Both the position numbers and the translations under genes were made by a program. Positions 32,656 to 44,354 of a stretch of 64,000 nt of DNA are shown here, one piece after another; within the stretch, counting starts at the first letter, position 1; the number at the start of each line of letters is the position of its first letter. Source of the DNA: Aporrectodea caliginosa (lineage: Eukaryota > Annelida > Clitellata > Crassiclitellata > Lumbricidae); assembly GCA_020284085.1 (NCBI GenBank), contig JACEVL010000210.1, positions 457,001-521,000 on the forward strand, given 5' to 3'. Under the pieces are notes generated by a model. That model was not told where the DNA came from. It was given only the letters and a program-made list of their open reading frames with translations, and made no database searches.

Positions 32656-33864
32656 CAGTAAACAGGCATGTATCGCTTACTGCCGATGAGCTATTGAGGT
32701 CGAGATCAATATTAGCTATTAGCTAAATAAGATGGCACTATTAGCTATAAGATGTCGTTATACACTGAAAAGAACAAATTTATCGGTGCATTTCATCGTT
32801 ATATGGTGAGGTCGATGTTAGGTCTATAGCAGCCAAAAGGTTTCGCTAAACAGTTAATACAAACAGGTAGCATTTAGATAAAAAATAATCCGAAGTTGGT
32901 TATCAACGGGAACCGCGGCTGCTGACAGGCGCAGAAGAAAACTCTTATGAGATGTCGTTAAATAGTGTACGTCTTGCGAATTGTGTACGAAAACCGTACA
33001 TTCTTTAGACGTCCGACAATGACGCTTTTCTACCCCATACATTTATGTATTTATATTAACACTAGATATTTGCCCGTCCTAAGACGGTTGAAAAAAAATC
33101 GAAAAATCAGCCCGCGGGCCGCATGTTTGATTACAGGGAAATTTGAATCTACGCGACGGTCTACCAACAGCGCAGCGCCACTTACTGTGCTATAATATAC
33201 ATTAATTAAAAGATGAATCAGGAGAGAGGATGGCATAGCGTGTGAGGATAGGGCGAGGAAGAGGGATAGACGGTAAGAGAAAGTGGATGGAATGAGGGAG
33301 GGAATGCTCAGTTACGATTACGATCTCAGCTCAGCTGGAGTGAGTCCGTTGGGTTGGTGTGGATAAGTGAGCTACGTTTGTCTGTACGCTCGTTCCCAGA
33401 ATGCTCACAACCTCCATTTCGGTCGAAGGTGACGAAAGTTGTCTACCGTATGGAACCGTCTTCTGACTCTCCTCTGTTTTTGAGTGGCGCTATAATAAAT
33501 ATTCGATTACGATTACGATTACGGAAGAAAAAAGAGAAATTTCTTACTCGAATCTTAGCTTCTGTGGTCGCATACATGCTGTTCGTTGTGCTGTTTTCTT
33601 GTCGTCTGCGGTTACTCAAAAACGTTGACCGTGTTAAAATTTTCTTCATTTCAAACGTCGACCGTGCTCAAATTTCAGAGCGTAGAACATATTTTATTAA
33701 AATTTTTGGATTAGATAGACTGTCTTCGAAGTTCTTTCACGAAATTTAAAAAATTGCTCCATGACAACGTCTATCGAAAGATGACGTAAGACAATGATGA
33801 CATCATCGCTTAAGCAAACGTCACCAAGAGAACGCAAAATGACGAATTCGTAATCAGAAGATTA
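32656..33864. repeat. Decayed repeats and a LINE-type 3' end
   Basis: A partial ~150 bp repeat at 32810-32870 (GAGGTCGATGTTAGG...TTTCGCTAAACAG). A LINE-type end at 33480-33522 (GAGTGGCGCTATAATAAATA then an ATTACG tail). Nothing else is recognised in this stretch. Confidence 0.45.
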
Positions 33865-33865
33865 A

Positions 33866-33927
<62 letters not shown>
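33865..33927 (+). repeat. (AAGT)n microsatellite
   Basis: About fifteen near-perfect tetranucleotides, AAGTAAGTAAGT. Confidence 0.97.
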
Positions 33928-34010
33928 GTAAAAAACTAAGTAAGTATACATGTATGTTCTCCTTAGATTGCACAGTCCAACAGTAATAATAATATTATAT
34001 TCTTCTTCAA

Positions 34011-35052
34011 TTAACCCTTATACGGTAACCGGGGGTAAAAAAAATAACCCCCGGTTACCGTATAAGGGTTAATTGAATTTTCTCGTACGCTTCTTTTGAA
34101 TAAAACAAAAAATACTTTTGCTTTTGTGACTTTTCCTAGATATGTTTTTTCTTCACAATGTCGTTTTCAGCTGTGCCACATTGCGCTGCCACCTAGCGGC
34201 AGACCACTATGACGAATAAGGTTTTATATTCCGGTACTGGACAAATCATTTCTGCATTATGTATTTGTAAACATAGTAGTTGATAGAACTGAATTGTTGG
34301 AGATATGTGGTTGTTGTATTTTTGCATATGAATTAGTCATTCTTTGCAGTGTGATTTCCATTTCCTGCGGACATAATGTCATCAGCCATCAATCTCTCGA
34401 GCACTGTTAGCAATTGGTGTTGAGCCAGCGGTTGATCCAGTTCCAACCGCTACTAAGAAAAGAGGTCGCTGCCAGAGTTGCCCTCGACAGATTGATCACG
34501 AAGTCGAACACCGCTGTACCAAATGTAATCACTTGGTATGCGGAAAGCATGGACAAAAACGTATATCATACGAATGCATAAGATGCCCACTGAAACTGTA
34601 GTAAAACTATTACGGGTGTACTAGTCACTGAATGTTTCTATTTTGTCGGTTTTGTCAAGTGAAATTTTGTAAACGTTATTAGTTACTGACTATTACAGCA
34701 CTGCACAGCCGCTTGTTATTGCTTGCAGTTAGTTATTTCAATCAACACTACGACATAGCATTTGGCGTCAATGATTAGTATCTGAAACTGGTAGCATGGT
34801 AGCATTGACTCACCACTGATTACTACTTTCGCTTTAGACAGCCATATTGGAACGAGTCGTAATTTTAAGTCAAGATTTCTTACTCATTACATTAAATAAT
34901 GTTGTCTATCGTCCTTGTCTGTCAGATAAATTAAACATGACCAAAATTGGTTAAACATTTCCCTAGATTTGACGAAAATAAATTGGGGGTAATTTTTTAC
35001 CCCCCGGTTACCGAAAACTGTAACCAAAAAACGGTTACCGTATAAGGGTTAA
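34011..35052 (+). mobile_element. Internally deleted piggyBac-type element
   Basis: TTAA duplications flank ends starting CCCTTATACGGTAACC (34015) and finishing GGTTACCGTATAAGGG (35048). That is the piggyBac signature: TTAA target site with a CCC-starting TIR. The left end is followed at once by an inverted TIR and a third TTAA (34069-34072), making a 62 bp palindrome. The right subterminal part has a second partial inverted unit (34984-35035). Only the last exon-like part of the transposase remains. Confidence 0.85.
34377..34601 (+). pseudogene. piggyBac transposase C-terminal cysteine-rich domain
   Basis: The open frame runs from 34377 to the stop at 34599. From ~34467 it shows the pattern RGRCQSCP, RCTKCNHLVCGKHG, YECIRCP: seven cysteines and histidines spaced like the cross-brace zinc domain that ends piggyBac transposases and binds the TIRs. 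The catalytic DDD domain is absent, so the product could not cut DNA. The 450 bp from its stop to the right TIR would be the 3' UTR. There is no start codon in the open part. Confidence 0.8.
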
Positions 35053-35081
35053 TTCAAACTGACAAGTAGGGCCAACGGAGT

Positions 35082-35420
35082 ATGATTGTAATTGTAATTG
35101 TAATCAAACATTTATATAGCGCCGCTCAAAAATCAGCAGCGTTCTCGACCTGCTTCAGGGCCTGCGTCAGCGAACAGGAAAGTCTTACGGCGTCTACGGA
35201 ACTGGGAAGGTGAAAGGGCTAGTAACTCAAGGCGAAGAGATTGGGGAAGAGAGTTCCAAGCTGATGGGCCAACACGGGCAAAGCACCTAGAGTGGGCCAT
35301 AGCAGAGCGCATGCGAAGGACAACCATAAGTCCTCGAGTCGAAGATCGCAAAAAGGCCCTCGCAGGTAAGGAGGAGACAAAGGTGCAAAAAGACCTCAGG
35401 TAGGATGGGGCCACCCCAAA
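35082..35420 (-). pseudogene. LINE C-terminal fragment (AATTGT-tail family)
   Basis: The minus-strand frame reads APSYLRSFCTFVSSLPARAF, then RVGPSAWNSLPQSLR and RKTFLFADAG. The 3' end has GAGCGGCGCTATATAAATG (complement of 35113-35131) and a (TTACAA)-type tail at 35082-35105. The copy at 39290-39695 is its plus-strand relative. Confidence 0.8.
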
Positions 35421-35579
35421 AAGGAAGTTACGCCATAAGCAATTTCTCTGATAGTGAATGGGGCTCTAGGGAACACACGATAAGTTAAGTTTAGTTAGGT
35501 TGAGCAGATCGAGGCACCTTACCTAACCTCATCACTGATTAAATTTAGGATACATTTATTTCTTGTGTTGCTGGGTCTT

Positions 35580-36300
35580 GTAGTCTACATTGCGGTCAAT
35601 GTGTTAACAGGCTGATGCCCTGCCCTTAGTTTTAGAGTAGCGCTTTGTATATTTGGAGTTTCCAACTACGATTACGATTAGGGGCTTGTAGGCTGTTGGC
35701 TTCATCTTATCCATTTTAAGTGGTACCTCTCCATTTCATGTGGTAGTACACGCTGATGTGTCTGTCTTGAAGTGACGCTATATAAATTTGCAATTACATC
35801 GATGGATGGTGTACTGTCATGACGGTTCACATTGTAGAAGGTATCTTATTATCTTTCGTTTCTTTGTTAATTTTCTCTTGTGTGTCTATTTTTGTTTTTG
35901 TTTATCTGTCTGTCTATATATTTATCTCACTATTTATTTACTTATATCTACATTAGTTTATTGCTTGATTATTGATTAATAATTGTAATTAAGTTATTAT
36001 TTATCTATATATTTATCTGTTGTTTATTGATCAATTTGTTTCATTTTTATTCATCTTCTATATTCTGGATATTAATAAACTATTTATTTGTTATATTATT
36101 ATCATTTATTGTTATTCTTTAAGCCTGAGTAATGACTGATCCGTCCAACTGGTGGCCTGCCCTTTTGATCAGTGCTTTTTAAAATTTAGAGTCTACGATT
36201 ACGATAACGAATACTACGTATTTTAATTATATGTGTTTCGTATGCGTTAATTAATTAATTGATTAATTCATTCATTCAGATCAGTTATATAGCGCTTCTC
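35580..36300. mobile_element. Scattered solo LINE 3' ends
   Basis: GTAGCGCTTTGTATATTTGG with a GATTACGATTA tail (35636-35680, plus). A GTGACGCTATATAAATTTGC end (35772-35792, plus). An ATTACGATAACG tail (36194-36206, plus). A reverse end with ATATAGCGCTTC near 36287-36300. No coding sequence remains. Confidence 0.5.
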
Positions 36301-36565
36301 CGAGTTAACTACTATCCCAGATCAAAAGAACAAAAATAGAGTTCTTATTAAACTAATACAGTCTCTTCAACATGCCCAGAGAGATTGCATCGGTTTACGC
36401 TGTTTTAGAGGTATCTAAGGAGAACAATAATTATATAGTTGCGTGCAGAATCCCCAGCTAAGGCAACTCGCATGTACGAGTCTATACGGTTCTACAGCGC
36501 ATTTTTATAAATCTACCAACACCAGTCGGAGTTTACGATTACGATTACTATTTTATTCTGTGCAG

Positions 36566-36761
36566 GTTTAGCGTTGGTGATCGTTATTACCCGTGTGACA
36601 ATAAGATTCTCTGTGAATACGATTACGAGGAGCGACTGTCCTTTGCCAAGATGTCCTATGGTTACAATGCATTGACTCAGATCAAGCGTCAAACACAGAG
36701 TCTCAATGATGATATCTCCAGTGGATATGGAAGCCCAAGCCCCAAGTCATCGGCTCAATAG
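36566..36761 (+). CDS. LMO: LIM-only protein (LMO/Beadex type), last coding exon
   Basis: A splice acceptor (TTTTATTCTGTGCAG) precedes an exon that enters in phase 2 (one base, then codons) and ends at TAG 36759-36761. It encodes the end of a second LIM finger: VGDRYYPCDNKILCEYDYEE holds the last two zinc ligands (Cys in ILC, Asp in EYD). A short tail RLSFAKMSYGYNAL...IKRQTQSL ... SSGYGSPSPKSSAQ follows. The VGDRF/Y-LC-NKILCEYDYEERL-F wording is that of fly Beadex and related LMO proteins, transcriptional adaptors that bind LDB/Chip and bHLH/GATA factors. The start of the LIM2 finger and all of LIM1 must lie in upstream exons, which I could not find in the 36 kb before it; long LMO introns are usual. 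The exon has no ATG, so a start-based ORF search would not show it. Confidence 0.85.
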
Positions 36762-37254
36762 AAACCGGGACCGCGCGGGGCCCTCGTATACCTGTACAAA
36801 GTCATCTGTCTTAATAGCACTGAGTAGTAGTTTGACGACAACAGCCTTTGATGTCATAAGACGACGTTAATCTGTGGATAAATAAAATAACTAAGTACCT
36901 TAACTCCGCGACTGCTTGCACTCAGTCAGTGCCAGTCCCAAACCTTGATAAAGTAGGAGGGCGACGCTAATGATCTTTGTTATCACAGTATCGTTAAACT
37001 CAAACTACTACTCAGCGCTTTGATGCTCTGTTCTTGTGTGCTGTCGTGAGCTCTGGAATGAGGGACAAATTCAATAGGGCTGTATTGTATTAAAGCAGAT
37101 GACTTTAAGGCACTGAATAACCATTGTGCGCTTACTTATAGTGCGAATAGCACACTTAAAAGAGGTGTGTAAATATTTTGACCAAAGTGTTCAAGTGGAC
37201 AATCAACCGTTTATTTTATGACGACAGAGCATCGAGTCGTTGAGCAATAGTGAG
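36762..37254 (+). repeat. LMO 3' UTR and dispersed repeats
   Basis: After the stop come a copy of the CAGCCTTTGATGTCATAAGAC + GACGTTAA repeat (36843-36875) and a full family F copy (AACTCCGCGACTGC ... TATCGTTAAACTC, 36901-37012). A polyadenylation site for the LMO transcript was not identified with certainty. Confidence 0.6.
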
Positions 37255-37370
37255 TGGAAGACTTGCTCCAGGTCTTAACTCGGTGACAGCCTCAATGGTG
37301 GAGGCTCGAACCCGTACACTCCTCGTCACAGGGCGAACGCTGTAACCATTCAGTTGGATGGGTCGAGAGC
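37255..37370 (-). repeat. tRNA-derived SINE (family B)
   Basis: Minus strand: CTGAATGGTTACAGCGTTCG then GTACGGGTTCGAGCCTCC, an A-box and B-box pair like that at 32280-32365. Confidence 0.6.
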
Positions 37371-37589
37371 GTAACGACATCTTGTGATAACAAAGACTGT
37401 TGAAGTCGACAGAAATTATTCTGAAGAAATTTCGCCTTTCGTAAATGACATAATACAGCCTTGGTGCGATGGAGAAACATTCAATTGGATCCTTTATTCA
37501 GATTAGAAGTCATGATTTTATAAATTATCATAATTCATTATTGTAACAAACCCAATAATAAGTTCACAAGTTTTATCTCTAAAATTCTC

Positions 37590-37715
37590 TCTTCTTCCTT
37601 CGCTTTTCTCAAAACCTGTTTATTTTCGCGGGGCTTAGCACACTGGGAGCGCCTCTGAACGGTTCACCCTACGAGAGGCGCTTTACAAATACTTAAATAC
37701 GATACGATACGATAC
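37590..37715 (+). mobile_element. LINE 3' end with GATAC tail
   Basis: The last coding trace (a frame near 37600 reading SLFSKPVYF) leads into CTGGGAGCGCCTCTGAACGG, GAGGCGCTTTACAAATAC and a (GATAC)n tail at 37694-37712. Confidence 0.65.
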
Positions 37716-38699
37716 AAGACTTAGTTTCCTCATCACTCTGGTCTGAGCTAAAAATTATTGCGACGCTGCACCAAGTCTATTTATAGCATCCATTGAGATC
37801 GTTTCAGAGGTGTCTAAGGAAAACACTTTAACAGTGAAAATGCCCACGTCCCACGTCATCGACTCAATCAATAGTCACCGGTTAATAAAGGACTATTTAC
37901 TTTTACAAAGTGATAGTCTATCTGGTCACCTCCCCTCCCCCACACACGTCACCCAACTCAGTTAAGGTCATTGTGTAAACTAGATCTGTACAAAGTCTGA
38001 TTTCACGTAAGAATTTCCAACGTCCTCGATTGTCCCATTAGAAACCAAACCTTTCACGACAACAGAACTAGTAAAAACCATCATCAACGTAAATGTTACT
38101 GTATACGTTTTTACATAGCGACCGTATGGCCTCGACCCTGCTCATTTTTAATGAATTGACCTGGTGAGATCCTTTACCACCGCTTCACTTTTGAATAGGC
38201 GCCACGCCATTTAAAGTACGAATCGTTATGTCGGCGTTGAAGCCAGGATGCCCAATGTCAAAGGCTAGGATCCAACCTATGTAATGTAATGTAATGTAAT
38301 TAGCAACTTCTATTGTGCCGGTGTCTAATGGGAATATACTAGGGGTCGTGTATTCGTAACCAGAAATTATTGTCTATTCAAATTGTTTATCAAAGTTACT
38401 TGAGTTTGTTCTATATATGCAAGAGAGAGTTTTTGTGTGTTTATTTAGAGGTTCGTTATGAGCAACTTCTAAGGACTATTATAGTGCGAATTCCAGTTAT
38501 TGTACTTATACTGCTCTTGAATGAATACATAATAATTATTATGTTTGTGTCGCTCTTTTGAATTTTTATTTAATTTCTTCGTTTTTCGTTCTTCTGTTAC
38601 GTCACTATTTCGTTATGAACCGCTCCCGAATTAACAAAATACAATACAATAATAACGTACCTTCGGATGTGACACGACATCGCGTGTATTTCCTTTTCA
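37716..38699. other. Mostly unassigned; two short LINE-like tails
   Basis: (TAATG)n at 38279-38299 and AATACAATACAATAAT at 38638-38653 look like LINE tails, the first after a GGCGCCACGCCATTTAAAG end. The rest is unrecognised. Confidence 0.4.
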
Positions 38700-39250
38700 A
38701 CGATTAGCTGTGTGATAACAAAGACCATTAGCGTCGCCCTCCTCCTTTATCCAGGCTTAGGACTGGCACTGTCACTGTCAGAAAGCGAACAGTGGCGGAG
38801 TTTACACGACATCGCGAGGGAAATCAAAGTATATAATGCCGGAGAGTTCGACTGAAAAAGTTATTCAACAGAGTGTAATTTTATTTATACAGCCCTTTGA
38901 AGTCGAAACATTTAGGGCGGGTGTCAGATTGGAACCTGACATTTCTGCCCGTATTCTGGTAGTGCCAGTCCTAAACCTGGATAAAAGAGGATGGCGACGC
39001 CAATCATCTTTGCACGATACAGTGTCGTTAAACAGCAACTAACTTACTATTACTAATAATAATCGACCTTTCTCATATCTATATATTCTGCCATTTGTTT
39101 GTCGATGCTATAATTATAAACGACATTTTCAGTAACAGAGTCACTTAGTTCCACACTGACTTATACATGTACCTGAATTATGCCAGTCTAAAGGCTGGTT
39201 GAGGCAGGGGGGCAACGTTTATTATCTTCGTTATGCCACAGCGTCGTTAC
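38700..39250. repeat. Three family F repeats
   Basis: A reverse copy at 38700-38805 (GTCGCCCTCCTCCTTTATCC...AGTGGCGGAGTTT). A forward copy at 38935-39042 ending CAGTGTCGTTAAACAGC. A worn forward copy at 39150-39250 ending CAGCGTCGTTA. Confidence 0.7.
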
Positions 39251-39289
39251 TACTACCGAGCCCTAGATGTCGTCCTTGCAATCTAGGTA

Positions 39290-39695
39290 ACCGTGTAGAA
39301 GTTCCGTACCCTTCACTGGCACCCTATCCAACAGCGGGTAAACTTCAAAATCCTTTCATTCATGCGTAACTGCCTTGTTGGAGGTGGCCCCATCCTACCT
39401 GAGGCCTTTTTGCACCTTTGTCTCCTCCTTATCTGCGATCTTCGACCCCTTATGGTTGTCCCTCGCATGCGCTCTGTTACGGCCCACTCTAGATGCTTTG
39501 CCCGTGTTGCCCCATGAGCTTGGAACTTTCTTCCCCAGTCTCTTCGCTTTGAGTTACTAGCCCTCTCTCCTTGTCAGTTCCGTAGACGTCTTAAGACTTT
39601 GTTGTTACCTGATGCAGGCACTGACGTAGGTCGAGAGCGCTGCTAATTTGAGTGGCGCTATATAAATGTTCGATTACAATTACAATTACAATTCC
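39290..39695 (+). pseudogene. LINE C-terminal fragment (ATTACA-tail family)
   Basis: Broken frame: FHWHPIQQRVNFKILSFMR-like sequence (39312-39366), then VAPSYLRPFCTFVSSL (39382-39430), a one-base shift, and the 3' end GAGCGCTGCTAATTTGAGTG + GCGCTATATAAATGTTC with an (ATTACA)n tail at 39670-39690. Confidence 0.75.
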
Positions 39696-40494
39696 GATCG
39701 ACGTGGGACTCCCGCAAACATTAATCTTATTCACTGTTTATGAGGACACCTTGCGGCTGCTCGAGCCGTTGAAGTCGATCTTACCTTACCAATGTATGAT
39801 GTCTTCAAGGACAAACTATTGCCCGAAAATAATACCTGGTATATATAGTAGTGTTGTAAACCGTTTTAAAGGTGTCATTAACTGAAATAGAGGTAGGCTA
39901 AATTCAACATTTTAAACAGACGCTTATTCTCGTCTATCGGAACTCTTGATAGTGATAGAGATAATGGTAATGTTTCAGTTTACTCGACTTCTTAGAAACT
40001 CCTCAGATATTTAATGCCATATATTATAACGGCACTATATAAACTCCTAATACACCCCGCCCCACACAAAGCTAAAAGTCAGCACGTTTGTTTATAAGTA
40101 CCAAAAACGTTAGTCTGTAAGACTGTAACTGCATGTACAACTAAGTAAGTAAGTACGTGCTTTATTGAACCGCCTGCAAACGCGCTGCGGGAACATCAGA
40201 TAGAGTATTGAATCACAAATCACAAAAATCACAAATGTCAAAAATATCATAAAATACAATAAAACAGACATCTATGGATATATGAGATTAAGGTAATAGT
40301 CATAGTAAAAAGAAAGATCAGCAATAAAATCAATTAAATAACTAGAGGATACATTTCTCACCTTCCAAATTGCATTAGTTATCATACTCGTCGACTACAA
40401 TAACTTCTGAGGGTGTTTAGAATAAGTATAAATTTAACAATTTTCTACTAATTTCTTAGGCAGGCGATTCTGTTGAACGCTAATAATCATGATC
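39696..40494. repeat. Unassigned, with a reverse retroelement tail
   Basis: At 40142-40175 the minus strand reads TTCAATAAAGCACGTACTTACTTACTT, i.e. a polyadenylation-like AATAAA followed by an (ACTT)n tail. The body to about 40300 would be its 3' UTR. The rest is unrecognised. Confidence 0.4.
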
Positions 40495-41215
40495 TGCTTC
40501 GACACCTTTAAATCTGCTTCCTTGCGTTATATATAAGTCTCACTCCTCAAATACTATTGTATTATTATTATTATTAATATTAATATTAATATTAATATTA
40601 ATATTATTATTTATTGTCGTCAACGGCCTTTGATGTCATATGACGACGTTAAACCTTGGAGAAATAAAAATACTACTGTTCTGTGTAGGTCGAAATGGAG
40701 TACGAATATCAGTGGATTAGGAGAACGACTAAGGAAGTACCGGTATCGGATCGGACATTTTGCAACAGTTTCGAGATGTTTCAGTACAATCGCACAGAAA
40801 ATTAGATCTATTTAAATCGCTTCCATACGTTATAATAATCCTATAGTATACATGTAATATTTACATTAAACGTTTACAGCTGTTATATTTCATATAATAT
40901 TCATAACGTTTTCCCGTTTTCCCGTCTGACCCGTCTAACTAAATTGTATGCCTCAACACACAGACTTCTGGTTGATAATGTATTCGTGATGGTATGACCA
41001 ACCCCATTTAATTAGTCGACTTAACAGGATTAACAACTTTTTCCAGAGTGATTTTGATCAGATTGAACACCTTTAAATTGCGTATTCTGCCCCTGTATAA
41101 GTCATCCTTTCAATTCAATCGCTAGCTATTTAGAGCTGTATTATGCCAAAAACTAATCTTTGTCGGCGGCAACGGCCAATGTTGTCATAAGCTGCCGTTA
41201 AACTGTGGACACACA
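40495..41215 (+). repeat. Short dispersed repeats
   Basis: GACACCTTTAAATCTGC...TATATAAG (40500-40555). (ATT/AATATT)n at 40558-40612. GTCGTCAACGGCCTTTGATG + TCATATGACGACGTTAAACC (40615-40660). GAACACCTTTAAATTGCG...TGTATAAG (41068-41106). GGCAACGGCCAATGTTGTC...GCCGTTAAACTG (41167-41208). Confidence 0.6.
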
Positions 41216-42149
41216 CAATCGCTAGCTAATAACGGTAAAATTTTGTAAAAGGATATTTTAGGTTTCTTTATGTGAATGGTTTTGTGTCTTACTCAAACCT
41301 GTAAATATTTGATGGGTCTTTTAATAATACATTGTTATTATGCAATTATATACTGTGTTGCAATGTAAAAGAGTAGGCTACTTTTAATACTTATAATACA
41401 TGTATGCTTTGTTGGTTAATGGAATTTTTATTATGTGTGTTAGATACATGAACAGTTTAAAAGAGTACTTTAAACAATTATAATACATACATTGATTAAT
41501 GAATAATTGTTATTTTAGTGTTTTTGTTAGATACATGAACATTTTAAAAGAATACCTTAATAAATTATAATACATGTATGCTTTGTTAGTTAATGAAATT
41601 TGTCAGGACATAATAATCATAGACAGTATGAGATGAACTAATTTATGTTGCAAAAATATTGAATAGCAGTGAAATTGTAAAGCTCCGTTTGAGACCTTTA
41701 ATGGTGTCGTTCGGATGCTATAAGTTTATGGTTCTGATTGTATTGTATATTTTCCGTATTGTCGTCAACGGCCTTTGATGTCATAAGACGACGTTAAACT
41801 GTGGTGAAATAATAATAAAATAACAATCGCTAGCTTGGCTTTTGTTGAGTTCACGTAGTTAGCTATCGTATTATGACTAAGGTTTTCTTCGAAGGTGATG
41901 TAGTCACTGGAGTCAGTCGCTAAGTAATTAACGACTGACTTGATGAGTTAGCGACTGACTTAACGACTTAGTCGATTAGTGGAAGAGATTGAAACCGACG
42001 TATTTTCAACCCTACGTTTGCCTGTACGATTAAAACGATTGCGCTACATTATGCAACGCAATAGACACCACACATGCGTGTAGATTAAACTGCGGTTGGC
42101 TTTTGGGTGGTAGCTGGTATTCATGCGATCATAGCCTGATATTGTAGCT
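41216..42149. repeat. AT-rich repeats
   Basis: Three related ~110 bp phrases (AACATGTATGCTTTGTTrGTTAATG ... ATACATGAACAnTTTAAAAGA) occur between 41390 and 41600. Another copy of the GGCCTTTGATGTCATAAGAC repeat lies at 41764-41810. No gene is recognised. Confidence 0.5.
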
Positions 42150-42553
42150 GCTACGGTGAGTTGGAGGAAAAAGGCCTTGGAGCACATGACACTGGCTAGC
42201 TCTGATCGCTCGAAAGAAGCATTCGTCGGATTTCTTGGCTAGGTCTTCTGCTTCGGGTGCTGTAGATGGAAGGAAGATGGAAGGCCTCTGCTCTTCATCC
42301 GACCCAAGAAGGCCTCAACACTGTCTCTTTCTCCTGAGTTTGCGTTGGTGAGGTATACATTAGGCGTGCTATTGTTGTTGCCCTGGCTACTATGTGCATC
42401 AGTTAGGCCATGAGATCGTAGCCTGCCCAAGGCTTGCATTGATGAGAAGGAGGACGCTTGTATCACCTCGATGTGCGTTGTCATCCTGAGGTCTGAGCGC
42501 AGAATTACACCAAGCGCCCGCATCGATTCAACCCAACCAGATTCTGCCCTCAA
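42150..42553 (-). pseudogene. LINE reverse-transcriptase C-terminus, related to the intact copy
   Basis: Minus strand: MRALGVILRSDLRMTTHIEV and ALGRLRSHGLTDAH line up with KILGVTIGEKLALTEHID and ALRTLRAHGLPTQA of the intact element at 2963-5893. AKKSDECFFRAIRASQCHVL (near 42240-42180) lines up with its SEADDVLFNAILTDSEHVL. The stretch between has lost about 60 codons. Dead, same clade. Confidence 0.7.
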
Positions 42554-44084
42554 TAAATCACATCACATACATTATCGAGTCCGTTCTTAATATTTCCCTG
42601 ACTTGCTATTTTCGCTGCTCAGGTAATTACTTACTAATTTTTTACTCATTTACGCCGTCTTGTTGTTGATTTTCTTGCTGTTTTGCACACATTATGTTCA
42701 TGGGATCGGGTCTGGAAAGGGAGTGGTAGGCCTAATGGGATGGAAAGGATCGGGATACGTTTCTGTCTTGTTTTTGGTTTTGTGAGTTTGTTTTTCTTGT
42801 GAGAGCGAACGTTTCTATGCGATTGGCGCTATATAAACTACTACGATTACAGGACAGTTACAATTGTTTTATCTCGTTCTATTAAACCAGTAATAATCAA
42901 TTAAAATCAGTAAGTTAATAAATCGTTATGTAATGTATACATTGAGTAGCCGAAATAATCAATTTCAATATTCAAGCGTGATGGCAATTGAACACCTTTA
43001 AATTGTTTATTTTGTCGCTATAATAGAATTCATCATTTCAGCTCAATCGTTCATCATCTTGGTGCTGTTTAACTGATTGTAAAACGCATAAGCCTAATAT
43101 TTCAAATATTTTTGAATTAAAAATACTAAGAGAACAAACTGATTTAACCACCAAAATTATACCATCTTTATCTTGAAGCATAGAAGTTAAAATGCATCTT
43201 ACTAAATTTAATCTTAACGTACAAAAAACCTGTGACCAGCACAGACGGATGGACAGACAGAAAGTCAGACATGGAGACACAGTGATAGATGGACGGAGAC
43301 AGATGGAAGGAAGGAGAAGTAGACAGCAGAGCAAATAAGTAAGCTGGTTCTCAGTGCTTGACATTGATGTGTCAATTAGATAATCGATAATATAACGGTT
43401 TGTTTATTCGGCGTACAGATATTTCATATTACGTTAATGCGCTATGATGAGCCAGCTCTCCAACAGTCGCGTCACTTCTTTTTACAAGACAGTATTATGT
43501 AGATATCATAAATAGCTATTTTAGAAATATGACTGTTATTGGTAATATATATAGACGTAAAATCTCTTTTGCGGCAGCGAGTTACAATGTATTCGCTAGA
43601 TGACAGGATATACTCTCTAAAACTTCAGCTTGCATGTAGTTCTCATTGTAACGAAACATTTTATTCCTCGCCATTTTGTGCTGATTTCTGTTTAACAGAT
43701 TATGGAGAAATTCGACTTTAATGCGAAACCTGGTTAGATCCTAAAACTCTGTGCATATAATGCAGTGGACTAACACATCTAATTAACGGCAGCTGAGTCC
43801 ATGAGAGATTTGCTAATATAATTGTGGTTTGATCTTAATGCTTATTTTCCCCCTTAAACGATGGCTGGAAAGTCATTTGGACGAACATCAGACAACTAGA
43901 TGTCGTTAGACGCAGTTCCTTGGCATGCATCGTTCTTGGTAACTTGTTCTTTAAACTGGGAAGTGTACAGTGCGCAAAAACCTACTGTTCACTGTAAGTC
44001 AAACAATAAATGATTTTGTTGTGTGTGTGTTTGTGTGTGTTTGTATGTGTTTGTGTGTGTGATATTTTCTAGTGCTTAGCTTGT
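42554..44084. other. Few features: one LINE end, one short repeat, GT microsatellite
   Basis: ATTGGCGCTATATAAACTAC + GATTAC at 42822-42852 is a LINE end. GAACACCTTTAAATTGTTTA...CGCTATAATAG (42989-43027) is the ~150 bp repeat in part. (GT)n at 44019-44062. The minus frame 43038-43364 has no recognised domain. Confidence 0.45.
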
Positions 44085-44345
44085 TAGACAATTAATGGAG
44101 AGGCCGGGGGTTTAAATGCCCGCCAGGGCAGAAATTTCTTTCGAGCTAGCTTATCTATAACGAGTACACTGAAATTATACTGTCGGTGGGAAGGTCAGAC
44201 GGAAAGGGAGAGGAACGGCTACCCGCCCTCATACGCTGAGGCTAAGAAAATGAAGTCGTCCTCATATGCCGAGGCTAAGAAAATGAAGTCATTAACACTT
44301 CATACCCATGGCTGGCTAAGGCTAGCTTAAGAGACTGCTCGTCTT
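44085..44345 (+). repeat. tRNA-derived SINE (family A)
   Basis: Body: GCAGAAATTTCTTTCGAGC, ACGAGTACACTGAAATTATA, a doubled CTGAGGCTAAGAAAATGAAG / CCGAGGCTAAGAAAATGAAG block, and the GGCTAGCTTAAGAGACTGCT end. Confidence 0.75.
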
Positions 44346-44354
44346 ATTCCTTAC

